Assembly: GCF_001423245.1 (NCBI RefSeq)
Contig: NZ_LMOH01000012.1
Span: 583,679 to 647,678, forward strand
Direction: 5' to 3'
DNA from: Aureimonas sp. Leaf324
GTDB lineage: Bacteria > Pseudomonadota > Alphaproteobacteria > Rhizobiales > Rhizobiaceae
DNA length: 64,000 bases
Part shown: in pieces, positions 36,887 through 44,737 of the stretch
Position numbering within the stretch: position 1 is the first letter of the stretch
How the letters are laid out: the number at the start of each line of letters is the position of its first letter
Made by a program: the position numbers and the translations under genes
The notes under the pieces: model-generated
What the model saw: the letters and a program-made list of their open reading frames with translations, nothing else
The model's database searches: none
Told to the model about the DNA's origin: nothing

Positions 36887-37884
36887 TGAGAGGCGGCACT
36901 TACAAGCGCCACCATGAAGAAGAGGAAGAGTCAGTCTTCGTGGCGATGACTGACATGACCGTAAGCTTCCTCTTCGTCGTCATGATCCTCCTAGCATTCT
37001 TCGCTTCTCAGATTCAGGATGAAGACACTGTGCCGCGTGCGCAGTACCAGACACTAGAAAACGAAAGGAGCCGGCTGCAAAGTGAGCTGAACGCAGCCCT
37101 CCGCCTCCAGCAGCAGGCGGAAGATCGCCTTCGCGAACTTGAGCGGGATCTACAGCGGCAAGCGGAGGCACTCAACATCGCCATTGCAGCTAAGAATGCA
37201 GCAGACGAGCGGGTTGCGACGTTAGAGGCCGAACTAGCAAGGTTGGATCAGAAGGATCCGCTCGAGATTTATCTAGCGGAGGTGGCGGATCAACGCCGAA
37301 ATATTCTGGAAAGCCTACAGAAGCAGTTAAAGATCGATTTCCCAGACCTGCAAGTCGTGGTTAGCGAGGAACTGGATGCTCTCAGATTTAAGGGAGACGG
37401 CCTCTTCGAACGCGGAAAAAGCAGCCTTCGACCAGACAAGCGGCTAATCATCGAAAACATCGCCGCTCGCCTCGATGAAACGCTGACTTGCTTCACTCTT
37501 GGCAGCACAGCTCGTTGGAGCGAAACCTGCAACGAGATTGGTGCGGTCATCGAAGCTGTTCAGATCGAAGGGCACACCGATGCCGACGGTCCCGACAACG
37601 CGAATATTGCGCTCTCGACTGCCCGCGCCAACGAGACCTTTTTCGCCATGACGGCGCGTGTGCCGTCGCTGGTCGATCACTTCAACACACGCAACCAACC
37701 TGTCTTGTCTGTCGCGGGCTATGGGAAAATGCGCCCTATCGCGCCCAATGATACCTTGGAAGGTAAAGCGACCAATCGCCGAATTGATCTTCGGATAATT
37801 ATGTACACTCCGCGGTCAGCCGATGAAATCAGCGCGATTGCCGATAAGCTCCGCAGTGGAATCACGCATGGAGCTCCGCTTTGA
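36886..37884 (+). CDS. zorB: Zorya defence system MotB/OmpA-like protein ZorB
   Basis: A 332-residue partner of ZorA. After a short charged N-terminus (RHHEEEEES) comes one membrane helix with the conserved ion-carrying aspartate D23 in VAMTDMTVSFLFVVMILL, as in MotB and other stator proteins. A coiled coil (about 55-120) leads to a C-terminal OmpA/MotB peptidoglycan-binding domain: IEGHTDADGPDNANIALSTA, then VAGYGKMRPIAPND and NRRIDLRI. The ATG overlaps the zorA stop by 1 nt, with GGAGG 5 nt upstream. An insertion with Cys residues (TCFTLGSTARWSETCNE) sits in the OmpA domain. It anchors the ZorAB complex to peptidoglycan. Confidence 0.93.
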   Translation: MRGGTYKRHHEEEEESVFVAMTDMTVSFLFVVMILLAFFASQIQDEDTVPRAQYQTLENERSRLQSELNAALRLQQQAEDRLRELERDLQRQAEALNIAIAAKNAADERVATLEAELARLDQKDPLEIYLAEVADQRRNILESLQKQLKIDFPDLQVVVSEELDALRFKGDGLFERGKSSLRPDKRLIIENIAARLDETLTCFTLGSTARWSETCNEIGAVIEAVQIEGHTDADGPDNANIALSTARANETFFAMTARVPSLVDHFNTRNQPVLSVAGYGKMRPIAPNDTLEGKATNRRIDLRIIMYTPRSADEISAIADKLRSGITHGAPL

Positions 37885-39194
37885 TGCTCAAGGAGCTTCT
37901 GTCGCGCCCCACATCGTTCGAGGCACCTGCGCTTCCTGCTTTGAACAGGCTTATCGCGACGAAAGAACGTGTTTTGAGCCGCTGGCCGGACGTTACTCCC
38001 GAACCCGCCGAGAAGGATCGAGAACGGCTCGTAGCAGAAATGCGTAATCGAGTGGTCCGTGATCAATGGGATGGCGCTCACCTCTCGTTCGTCACAGCAG
38101 CCGCCAGAGCAACCTTCGACGCGGAACGCCAAGGGCGTTCAGATCTTGCCGAGCTTCGCGCTTTCTACGTTGACGAGATACGAGCTTCCACGAGCCGGAC
38201 GTTTCTCAGCGCTATGTCATCAGTTTACGTCGGCAGTTTCGTGCCGGGTGCGCAGCATACGATAACGCTTGCAGGGGCGCTCCAGGACGTGTTGGTCCGC
38301 ATCGGCTCCCCATGGCGTCAGCTCTTCGAACATGTCCCGGCCATTCTATCGCCAAGTGGCGCATCGAAGGCAATTGCTGAGTTGATGACGACAATGACTG
38401 ATCCTTTCAATGAACTAAAAAGGATCGGAATGCGCAGCCCCCACGCAACCGGGCTCATGGATCACGCGCATGTCGCTTACGTCGAAACCCTGGAGCGCGA
38501 GCTTTCGCAACGCGCGGGACTCGATCGGTTGTTTCAGTGGTTGAGACCTGACGGGCAGAGCGCGCGCGTGTCAGGCGGCGCGGAAGCCATCAACGCAGTG
38601 CTCGGTCACTGGCTTACCAAGAACCCAGCTGCCGCTGACGTCACCCACATCACGCAGTCGCTCATCGGGTTCTATGGCGATCCTAGGATCCAGCGGGGCG
38701 GCGCGTGGGCCGGCGTGTCCCCCGATCGTCTTGCCGTCATTCTGCGCTGGCTGACGGGCGAGAACATCAGGTTCTTTCTGGATGTGGTGTCTGCCGTAGA
38801 AGACAGTCATATGTGGGAGCCCCGGAGGCGCTTCTGGCTGAAGCTGTATGAACAGGGGCGAATCAGTGCTGCTTGGGTCGCATTCAGCAAACCTGCCGCT
38901 CAGTACGCTCGGCAGCACTCTTCAATGCACGGCAGCACAGGGATGCTAAATTTTGGCCATCAAATTGCTCGTGGCGGGCGCATGAATACTTCTCTTCTCA
39001 TTCTTAAAATCGGTCAAAAGATAGTCGTCGAGGGGTCGCATAATTATAAAGTTCATATTTTCGACGAACACAGCGTGACAAGCCCGCAACTGTATCAGCG
39101 TGGATACGACTGCGAAAAGATCCGACTTCTCCCAAAGGCCAACGCGAAATCCCATAATGGAGATTGGCAAGGTTGGGTTCTTGAAAGAGTCTAA
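37884..39194 (+). CDS. zorC: Zorya type I protein ZorC (EH-signature domain)
   Basis: A 436-residue cytoplasmic protein found only in type I Zorya, of the EH-signature family, thought to bind DNA and act with ZorD after ZorAB signalling. The C-terminal half contains the segment WGAGVSPDRLAVI-like WAGVSPDRLAVILRWLTGEN, then MWEPRRRFWLKLYEQGRIS and RQHSSMHGSTGMLNFGHQ, which define the domain. Start choice: ATG 37884, overlapping the zorB stop by 1 nt (TGATG), preferred over the TTG one codon earlier; GGAG lies 10 nt upstream. No nuclease motif is visible. Confidence 0.87.
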   Translation: MLKELLSRPTSFEAPALPALNRLIATKERVLSRWPDVTPEPAEKDRERLVAEMRNRVVRDQWDGAHLSFVTAAARATFDAERQGRSDLAELRAFYVDEIRASTSRTFLSAMSSVYVGSFVPGAQHTITLAGALQDVLVRIGSPWRQLFEHVPAILSPSGASKAIAELMTTMTDPFNELKRIGMRSPHATGLMDHAHVAYVETLERELSQRAGLDRLFQWLRPDGQSARVSGGAEAINAVLGHWLTKNPAAADVTHITQSLIGFYGDPRIQRGGAWAGVSPDRLAVILRWLTGENIRFFLDVVSAVEDSHMWEPRRRFWLKLYEQGRISAAWVAFSKPAAQYARQHSSMHGSTGMLNFGHQIARGGRMNTSLLILKIGQKIVVEGSHNYKVHIFDEHSVTSPQLYQRGYDCEKIRLLPKANAKSHNGDWQGWVLERV

Positions 39195-39205
39195 GGGCGC
39201 AAAGC

Positions 39206-42200
39206 GTGCTATTCGATATATCCTATGATGTCTCGTTCATTAAAGTGGCCTTGCGGGACGAAAAACCCGGATTGCTTGCTCGCCTCTTTCAAAGACGGCA
39301 GTCGGCTGATCTTGCAAATCTCCCGTTGAATGATCGAACTCTTCTGCTGGCCCTTGCCGATCTGAGAGCTCTGGCTGATGAGCATGGCGGCGAACTCGAT
39401 ATCGGGTCGAGTCACATCCAAATGTCTCATTCGCTGGCCGCCAGACTTCCTGGCAAGACGGCAGCAACGCTCGGCCTTCCCGACATCGTCGATCTCACGC
39501 TCCGCACCGACGTGGAAGGGGTTTTGGGCACGCCATCATTTAGACTGCGCCATGAGTGGACCAAGAATGGGCAACGCCAGCTCCCCCAACGAACCGGAGC
39601 TATATTGGAAACGTCCGACGGTCTGCGACGACTTCCGCTCTGGCTCATGGAAGCCATCGAGGTAGCAGAGGACTTTCGCCCCGGGTCTGACGATAAGGCA
39701 CATTGGGCAGCGCTTGCGCGGTTTCGACAAGCCTTGGATCCTGGCGTAACCGTTTCGAACGATAGCGGTGCTGCAAAAGCATCGATGACAGATTTCCTTG
39801 CTGGCCTGCAAGTCCGGGTGGCTGATCGCTTTTCGGTTGCAGCATCAGCGGACGGAAACGACTTCGAAGTTGTGCCGTTTCACAGCAGGGTTTTGGAAAG
39901 AGAGACGTCATTCGCTGAAGATGGAAGCGTTTCGGAGGATCATGGCGAACTCAATGGGGAGGAGCTGGCTCTGTTTCAGAACCGTGTGCGGGATCGTGGC
40001 GCCTTATCCGCCTACCGGCTTGGCAGCGGCAATTATATCGTCGTCGATCCAGCAGCCACGACAGCTCTCGAAGTCATGACGCAGATGCAGCGCGCCCCTG
40101 TGACTGAGCGCGCAGCCTTCATTCGAAATCCCCGCGCTCGAATTACTGAAGCGGTCGAAGGTCACCTTCGAAGAAGCGGCGCCTTCGATGGGTTGAGCGA
40201 AGAGGCTATTGAAGAGACCGTAGAACGAGCGGCCGGCCCGATGTTCGTCGAAACGCGGGAGTTCTCTCAACGCGTCATCGGTAAGAGGGTTTTTGAGAAG
40301 ACCGATCTCGGTCCTGAGATCAGCGATCCGACAACATGGATGCCGGAAGAGTTCGCTCGTCGTCTCAACGATGCTCTTTCTTCCATGAGCGAGCTTGAGC
40401 TGAAGGATTTGCGTGATCGCGTTGAGCAATCTATCCAATCCGCTAGCCCTGACGTCGAAATCGAGGACTTCAGCATTCCAGCTCGACCGGAGGCCTTAAG
40501 CACGATCGATCGTCACTTGGCAGATCGGGCTAGAGGCCTTGAAGAGGAAGCAGCGAACTTCGAACACGAACAGGTACAATCCGGATCCATTGTCCTCGAT
40601 ACGGTGGTGAATTTCAAAGACCTGCTTTGGGAAAGCCTACTGAAGCCTCGTACGTCGAGGATCGATGACAATGTACCTCCCTCGATTCGAACGCCCTTGA
40701 AGCTGCATCAGATCGAAAGCTTAAATTGGCAGATAGCCGCTTGGAAGGCGGGCTTACCCGGCGTGTTGAACGCGGACGAACAAGGCCTCGGTAAAACGCT
40801 CCAGACGATTGCGTTTCTCGTCTGGCTTAAAACCCATCTTGCAGACTCACAAGGTATGAAGAATGGACCCGTTCTCGTCGTCGCCCCAACATCCCTCCTT
40901 GAGAATTGGGAGCAAGAAGTTGCGCGCCATGTGCAGGAACCAGGTTTAGGTCATCTTATCCGGCTTTACGGTACGGCTACCGGCACGCGCAAAATCTCGG
41001 GGGCCCGTGGACGAGACATAGAGACGGGCGAAGCTAAGCTCGACCTTGATTTTCTGCATGAAGCGATCGCAGAGGATCGAGCTCATCGTTTCTGGATCCT
41101 TACCACTTACACGACGCTGACAAACTATCAGCACTCTCTTGCAGCCGTGCCGTTCTCGACCGTCGTTTTCGACGAGATTCAAGCTGTGAAGAATCCTGAC
41201 AGCCTGCGTGCACACGCGGCTCGGTCGATCAACGCGGACTTTCGTATCGGGCTGACCGGCACCCCAATCGAAAACAGCGCTGTCGATCTGTGGGCCATCA
41301 TGGATCAACTCGCACCTGGATCACTTGAAAGTCTCAAGGCGTTTCGCCAGCGATACGCGGTCCCCGACGAAACCAACATGGAGGACTTGCATCGCCGGGT
41401 CTTCAAAAAGGACGGTGCACGGCCTCCTCTCGCTCTAAGGCGATTGAAGGAGGAGGTCGCCAAAGATCTTCCTGAGAAAAGCCGCCGTTTACATCCGCGC
41501 TTAATGCCGACGAAGCAAGCCATCGTCTACGAAGATGCGCGATTAAAACTTGCCAATGGCGGCCCTGGTGCCGCTTTGAAAATGTTGCATCACATCCGGA
41601 CGGTCTCCGTCCATCCGTCCCTCGACGAACCTTCGAGCGACGAAGGTTTCATAGCAGCGTCAGGACGCGTTCAGGCAGCATTCGATGTCCTGCGAAAGAT
41701 CGCCGCGCAAGGTGAGCGGGCATTGGTCTTCATCGAACATCGGCAGATGCAGTACCGATTCATCGAGTTGGCTCGAGCCGATCTGAAACTTTCCCACATC
41801 GACCTGATCAATGGCGACACTCCCATTCCGAAGCGCCAAGCCATCGTTAACCGCTTCCAAAGACACATAGAAGATGACCGGGGATTCGATCTTCTCGTTC
41901 TTGGCCCTAAAGCAGCCGGAACGGGCCTCACCTTAACGGCGGCTACCCATGTGATCCACCTTTCGCGCTGGTGGAATCCTGCTGTTGAAGAGCAATGCAA
42001 CGATCGAGTGCACCGCCTAGGCCAAACGCGACCCGTGACCATTCACATGCCGATGGCCATTCACCCTGGCTATCTCGAAAACTCCTTCGATTGTCTTTTA
42101 CATAGCCTGATGCAGCGCAAGCGAAAGCTGGCCGCTTCGGCGCTTTGGCCAATGGGAGACACGCAGGGCGACACCGCGGAACTTCAGAAGATGCTCTCGG

Positions 42201-42316
42201 CAGAAAAGAGCGATGCTGATGCAGATCCCCTCATGCGATCGGTTGAAGCGATGTTCCGCCGAGACGGTCAGTCCCCTCCTGTCTTCTCCGGCGATGGATC
42301 GGTGCCGCTTCGTTGA
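39206..42316 (+). CDS. zorD: Zorya type I helicase-nuclease ZorD (SNF2 family)
   Basis: A 1036-residue Snf2-type protein. ZorD degrades phage DNA once the membrane complex signals. After an N-terminal region of about 480 residues without recognised motif, the helicase core has the Q-like LHQIESLNWQ, Walker A NADEQGLGKTLQTIAF (about 522-537), VVAPTSLLENWEQE, motif II FDEIQAVKN (about 655), motif III LTGTPIENSAVDLW and the C-terminal GPKAAGTGLTLTAATHVIH with RVHRLGQTRPV (about 935). The DEIQ box in place of DEAH is normal for this group. The start is GTG at 39206, 11 bp after zorC, with AAGGG 8 nt upstream. The complete zorABCD set indicates a functional type I system. Confidence 0.92.
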   Translation: MLFDISYDVSFIKVALRDEKPGLLARLFQRRQSADLANLPLNDRTLLLALADLRALADEHGGELDIGSSHIQMSHSLAARLPGKTAATLGLPDIVDLTLRTDVEGVLGTPSFRLRHEWTKNGQRQLPQRTGAILETSDGLRRLPLWLMEAIEVAEDFRPGSDDKAHWAALARFRQALDPGVTVSNDSGAAKASMTDFLAGLQVRVADRFSVAASADGNDFEVVPFHSRVLERETSFAEDGSVSEDHGELNGEELALFQNRVRDRGALSAYRLGSGNYIVVDPAATTALEVMTQMQRAPVTERAAFIRNPRARITEAVEGHLRRSGAFDGLSEEAIEETVERAAGPMFVETREFSQRVIGKRVFEKTDLGPEISDPTTWMPEEFARRLNDALSSMSELELKDLRDRVEQSIQSASPDVEIEDFSIPARPEALSTIDRHLADRARGLEEEAANFEHEQVQSGSIVLDTVVNFKDLLWESLLKPRTSRIDDNVPPSIRTPLKLHQIESLNWQIAAWKAGLPGVLNADEQGLGKTLQTIAFLVWLKTHLADSQGMKNGPVLVVAPTSLLENWEQEVARHVQEPGLGHLIRLYGTATGTRKISGARGRDIETGEAKLDLDFLHEAIAEDRAHRFWILTTYTTLTNYQHSLAAVPFSTVVFDEIQAVKNPDSLRAHAARSINADFRIGLTGTPIENSAVDLWAIMDQLAPGSLESLKAFRQRYAVPDETNMEDLHRRVFKKDGARPPLALRRLKEEVAKDLPEKSRRLHPRLMPTKQAIVYEDARLKLANGGPGAALKMLHHIRTVSVHPSLDEPSSDEGFIAASGRVQAAFDVLRKIAAQGERALVFIEHRQMQYRFIELARADLKLSHIDLINGDTPIPKRQAIVNRFQRHIEDDRGFDLLVLGPKAAGTGLTLTAATHVIHLSRWWNPAVEEQCNDRVHRLGQTRPVTIHMPMAIHPGYLENSFDCLLHSLMQRKRKLAASALWPMGDTQGDTAELQKMLSAEKSDADADPLMRSVEAMFRRDGQSPPVFSGDGSVPLR

Positions 42317-42449
42317 TGCCTCTCGCGATCGCTTGCGCGCGTGGCCGCTCTAAGCTCGGCAAATGCTTAAGCTGCCTAGAGCGTTTTCCGGCCGGGTAGA
42401 GTCTTGGCGTCATTTGTGGTTCCATCTGCCCTCTGGAAGGGAGGCGTGG

Positions 42450-42836
42450 ATGGCGCGAGCGTTATCGATTGATCTTCGGCATCGAGTTCTGCGGGCGATG
42501 CGCGAGGACGCCTCAACGCATGCGGCGGCCGAGCGGTTTGGGATCGCGATCGCAACAGCGGTGCGCTGGCGCTCGCAGGATCGGGCGGGCCGCAGCGCTC
42601 CCCTGCCGATGGGTGGGGATCGTCGCTCAGGTCGCATCGAAGCGGAGGCTGGGTTCCTGCAAAGTCTGATCGATGGCAAGGACGACATCACGCTGCACGA
42701 GATGCAGCGCCGTCTGGCCGAGGAGCGCGGGCTCAAGGTCGGGATCGGCACGCTCTGGCGCTTCTTTGACCGCCACGGGACGACGTGGAAAAAAAGACCG
42801 CGCACGCCAGCGAGCAGGAGTGCCCGGACCTTTTGA
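42450..42836 (+). CDS. IS630 transposase, upstream frame (orfA)
   Basis: Encodes the N-terminal DNA-binding part. [20 protein letters not shown] and [17 protein letters not shown] form the paired helix-turn-helix typical of IS630, and the frame ends soon after [16 protein letters not shown]. The ATG at 42450 has GGAGG upstream; the frame stays open to 42363 but that start would lie outside the element. The full transposase is made by a -1 shift at the A run 42789-42795 into orfB. Confidence 0.88.
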   Translation: MARALSIDLRHRVLRAMREDASTHAAAERFGIAIATAVRWRSQDRAGRSAPLPMGGDRRSGRIEAEAGFLQSLIDGKDDITLHEMQRRLAEERGLKVGIGTLWRFFDRHGTTWKKRPRTPASRSARTF

Positions 42837-43396
42837 AGCGGCGGCAGGCCTGGTTCGATGATCAGCTCGATCTCGATCCCGCCAAGCTCGTCTTCATTGA
42901 TAAGACCAGCCTGTCGACGAAGATGGCACGGCGCTACGGCCGGGCGCCGCGAGGCGAGCGATGCCGGTCCGGCGTGCCGCACGGCCACTGGAAGACGACG
43001 ACCTTTACGGCCGCCCTGCGCCTGACGGGCATGACGGCGCCTATGGTGCTCGACGGCCCGATGAACGGCATCGCGTTCCGAGCCTACGTCAGCCAAGTCC
43101 TGGTGCCGACCCACTCGCCCGGCGACATCGTTGTGATGGACAACCTTCAAGCTCACAAGGCCGAAGGCGTGCGGGCGGCCATCGAAGCGGCCGGAGCATC
43201 CTTGCGCTTCCTGCCGCCCTACAGCCCCGACTTCAACCCGATCGAGATGGCCTTCTCCAAGCTCAAGGCCCTCATGCGGGCTAAGGCCAAGCGAACCATT
43301 GAGGCGCTCTGGAAAGCCGTCGGCACACTCATCCCGCTCTTCCTGCCCGCTGAATGCGCCAACTACTTCAAAGCCGCTGGATATGACGCAGACTGA
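42785..43396 (+). CDS. IS630 transposase, downstream frame (orfB, DDE catalytic domain)
   Basis: Carries the catalytic triad: D in [14 protein letters not shown] in [11 protein letters not shown] and E in [12 protein letters not shown]. The usual [13 protein letters not shown] lies between them. It has no obvious start of its own and is expected as the C-terminal half of an OrfAB fusion made by -1 frameshifting (reading [12 protein letters not shown] across the join). All motifs are intact, so the element may be active. Confidence 0.88.
   Translation: MEKKTAHASEQECPDLLKRRQAWFDDQLDLDPAKLVFIDKTSLSTKMARRYGRAPRGERCRSGVPHGHWKTTTFTAALRLTGMTAPMVLDGPMNGIAFRAYVSQVLVPTHSPGDIVVMDNLQAHKAEGVRAAIEAAGASLRFLPPYSPDFNPIEMAFSKLKALMRAKAKRTIEALWKAVGTLIPLFLPAECANYFKAAGYDAD
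42789..42795 (+). promoter_or_regulatory. A7 slippery site for -1 frameshift in IS630 transposase
   Basis: Seven A residues followed by G sit where orfA (codons AAA AAA AGA) and orfB (AAG next) overlap. A -1 slip joins the two frames directly. Confidence 0.75.
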
Positions 43397-43443
43397 TCGG
43401 AAAACGCTCTAGATGACGATCAGCGATCGCACGTTTCCCCGAC

Positions 43444-43456
43444 GGAAATCATTTCC
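43444..43456. repeat. Palindrome copy 5 (GGAAATCATTTCC) near the right island end
   Basis: An exact copy located 35 bp after the IS630 element and about 155 bp before attR. Confidence 0.75.
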
Positions 43457-43609
43457 AAATGAACTTTTATGAGCGGGCGTATCGGACCGAGTACGGCAAC
43501 GGCTGGCCATTGACGTCGGCCCAAAACCTGGGCACAAAACTGATGCCCATTGTGGCGGCGAAAGCCGAAACCAAAAGTGTTTACAGCGACTTGGCTTTTA
43601 TCTGGCTGA

Positions 43610-43632
43610 GAATCCAGGTTCCCCAGCCAGCT
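43610..43632 (+). other. attR: 23-bp attachment repeat
   Basis: Identical to attL. It contains only the tRNA 3' end, without anticodon arm or 5' half, so it is not a second tRNA gene. The 13-mer TGGCTGAGAATCC (43603-43615) overlaps its left edge. Confidence 0.9.
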
Positions 43633-43793
43633 CTCTTCTCTTCTAAAATATCGCATCGACCGCGGACAGGCGGATCCGTCTGCGTTCGCGCGCGAGCGCG
43701 CCCGGCTGGGGGCCGACGCATCCCGGTGGTGGCGTCCGTTCGATGTCCGGTGCGGCAGGACGGGTGCGCCCTGCCGCCCGAGGTGACCGACCC

Positions 43794-44726
43794 TCAGACG
43801 CGAAGGTCCGCTGCGCCAGTGTCGATGTGGGGTGCCCAGAAGGCGACCGATTCGGCGATCTGCTCGATCACCTGCCGGTCGTTCGGCTCGCGCTCCTTGA
43901 ACGAGAGTTCGAGGCAGATCTCGTTGTCCGCCGCTCCCCCTTGCGCGAGGGCGGCAAGCAGCGGTTCGGGCTGGATGCGCCCGCGCGCATTGAACTCCGC
44001 CGTGAACGGGCGGTGGCCGCCCTTGTCCATCAGGCTCTGCTTGATGTGGATGATCGGCGAGACCTTCGGCACCGCGCGCGCCCAGGCATAGGGGTCGAAG
44101 TCGTCGGGGTTGTCGCTCGTCACGTCGCCGTGGTCGATGTCGGCCATCATCCACATCGGCACCGCCATGCGGGCAGCCGTCAGCCGGTCCTGCAGCGTCA
44201 TGCACTCGGCGATCGTCTCCCCGAACTCGCGTCCGATACTCATCGGCTCCCAGAAGACGTAAGCGAGGCCCGCCGCCTTCGCGTGTTCGGCGACCTCGGC
44301 CCAGCAGTCCACGGCGATCGCGATCAGCTCCTCGCGGCGCGCCGCATCGTCGAAGTCGCGATAGGTGAAGATCGCGAACTGCGTGCCGACCGAGGTCCCG
44401 CCGAGATCGCCCGTGATGTCGGCGAAGGTCTTGAACCAGTCGACATAGTAGCGCCGCACGTCGCGGTCGGGATGGCCGAAATGGTTGAGCCGGCCGTAGG
44501 GACCCGTCATGCCGCTCGTCACCCGCACGCCAGTGCGCTCGAGGGCCCGATCCATCTGGCGCGTCAGGCGACGGACCACCGGCGCCGGCCACGACGGATT
44601 GATGAACTCGTGCGTCAGCTGGAGGTCGCGGATCTTCAGGTTCCGGGCGACCGTGTCGACCAGGTCGTCGGGATCGGCGAAGCGGTTCACCAGCGGGTTG
44701 GTGTTCAGCGAGAGCTTCAGGGGCAT
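43794..44726 (-). CDS. eryC: Tetrulose-4-phosphate racemase/isomerase of erythritol catabolism (EryC)
   Basis: A 310-residue TIM-barrel protein of the sugar phosphate isomerase/epimerase superfamily, closely recalling Brucella EryC, which interconverts L- and D-3-tetrulose-4-phosphate. Characteristic blocks are MPLKLSLNTNPLVNRFADPD, IRDLQLTHEFINPSWPAPV, GMTGPYGRLNHFGHPD, FWEPMSIGREFGETIAEC, WMMADIDHGDVTSDNPDDFD and IHIKQSLMDKGGHRPFTAEF; the acidic and His residues of the metal site (E in WEPMSI, D-H in DIDHGD) are present. The start is ATG at 44726 with AAGGA 7 nt upstream; a longer frame overlaps eryB. It is the last gene of the leftward operon, 11 bp after eryB. Confidence 0.92.
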   Translation of the reverse strand: MPLKLSLNTNPLVNRFADPDDLVDTVARNLKIRDLQLTHEFINPSWPAPVVRRLTRQMDRALERTGVRVTSGMTGPYGRLNHFGHPDRDVRRYYVDWFKTFADITGDLGGTSVGTQFAIFTYRDFDDAARREELIAIAVDCWAEVAEHAKAAGLAYVFWEPMSIGREFGETIAECMTLQDRLTAARMAVPMWMMADIDHGDVTSDNPDDFDPYAWARAVPKVSPIIHIKQSLMDKGGHRPFTAEFNARGRIQPEPLLAALAQGGAADNEICLELSFKEREPNDRQVIEQIAESVAFWAPHIDTGAADLRV

Positions 44727-44737
44727 GAAACGTTCCT

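Larger units (their letters stand above)
42379..43409 (+). mobile_element. IS630-family insertion sequence, 1031 bp
   Basis: Inverted repeats start GAGCGTTTTCCG at both ends (42379-42390; inverted at 43398-43409), and the dinucleotide TA flanks each side (42377-42378; 43410-43411), the standard IS630 target duplication. It carries two overlapping frames joined by an A7 frameshift site. It sits in the space between zorD and the right attachment site and disrupts no gene. Confidence 0.92.
6030..43632. mobile_element. Integrative genomic (defence) island in tRNA-Gln
   Basis: The element is bounded by the exact 23-bp direct repeats at 6030-6052 and 43610-43632, giving a unit of 37,580 bp. Its tyrosine recombinase is the first gene inside the tRNA end, the usual layout of tRNA-targeting islands. 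Gene content changes at both repeats from conserved chromosomal genes (ppx, rlmE; erythritol operon) to restriction, Zorya, Hachiman, IS elements and orphan proteins. No relaxase, coupling protein or type IV secretion genes were recognised, so it is probably not self-transmissible. No clear excisionase was seen. The interior has AT-rich patches (20150-20350, the zor region) absent from the flanks. Confidence 0.92.

Noticed and set aside
43604-43632. Second tRNA-Gln gene at the right end
   Set aside because: Only the 3' end is present; there is no anticodon arm or 5' half, so it is attR.
43640-43793. Small RNA or terminator after eryC
   Set aside because: Short GC-rich inverted repeats exist (for example CGGCAGG..CCTGCCG near 43750-43774), but none is followed by a T tract on the minus strand.
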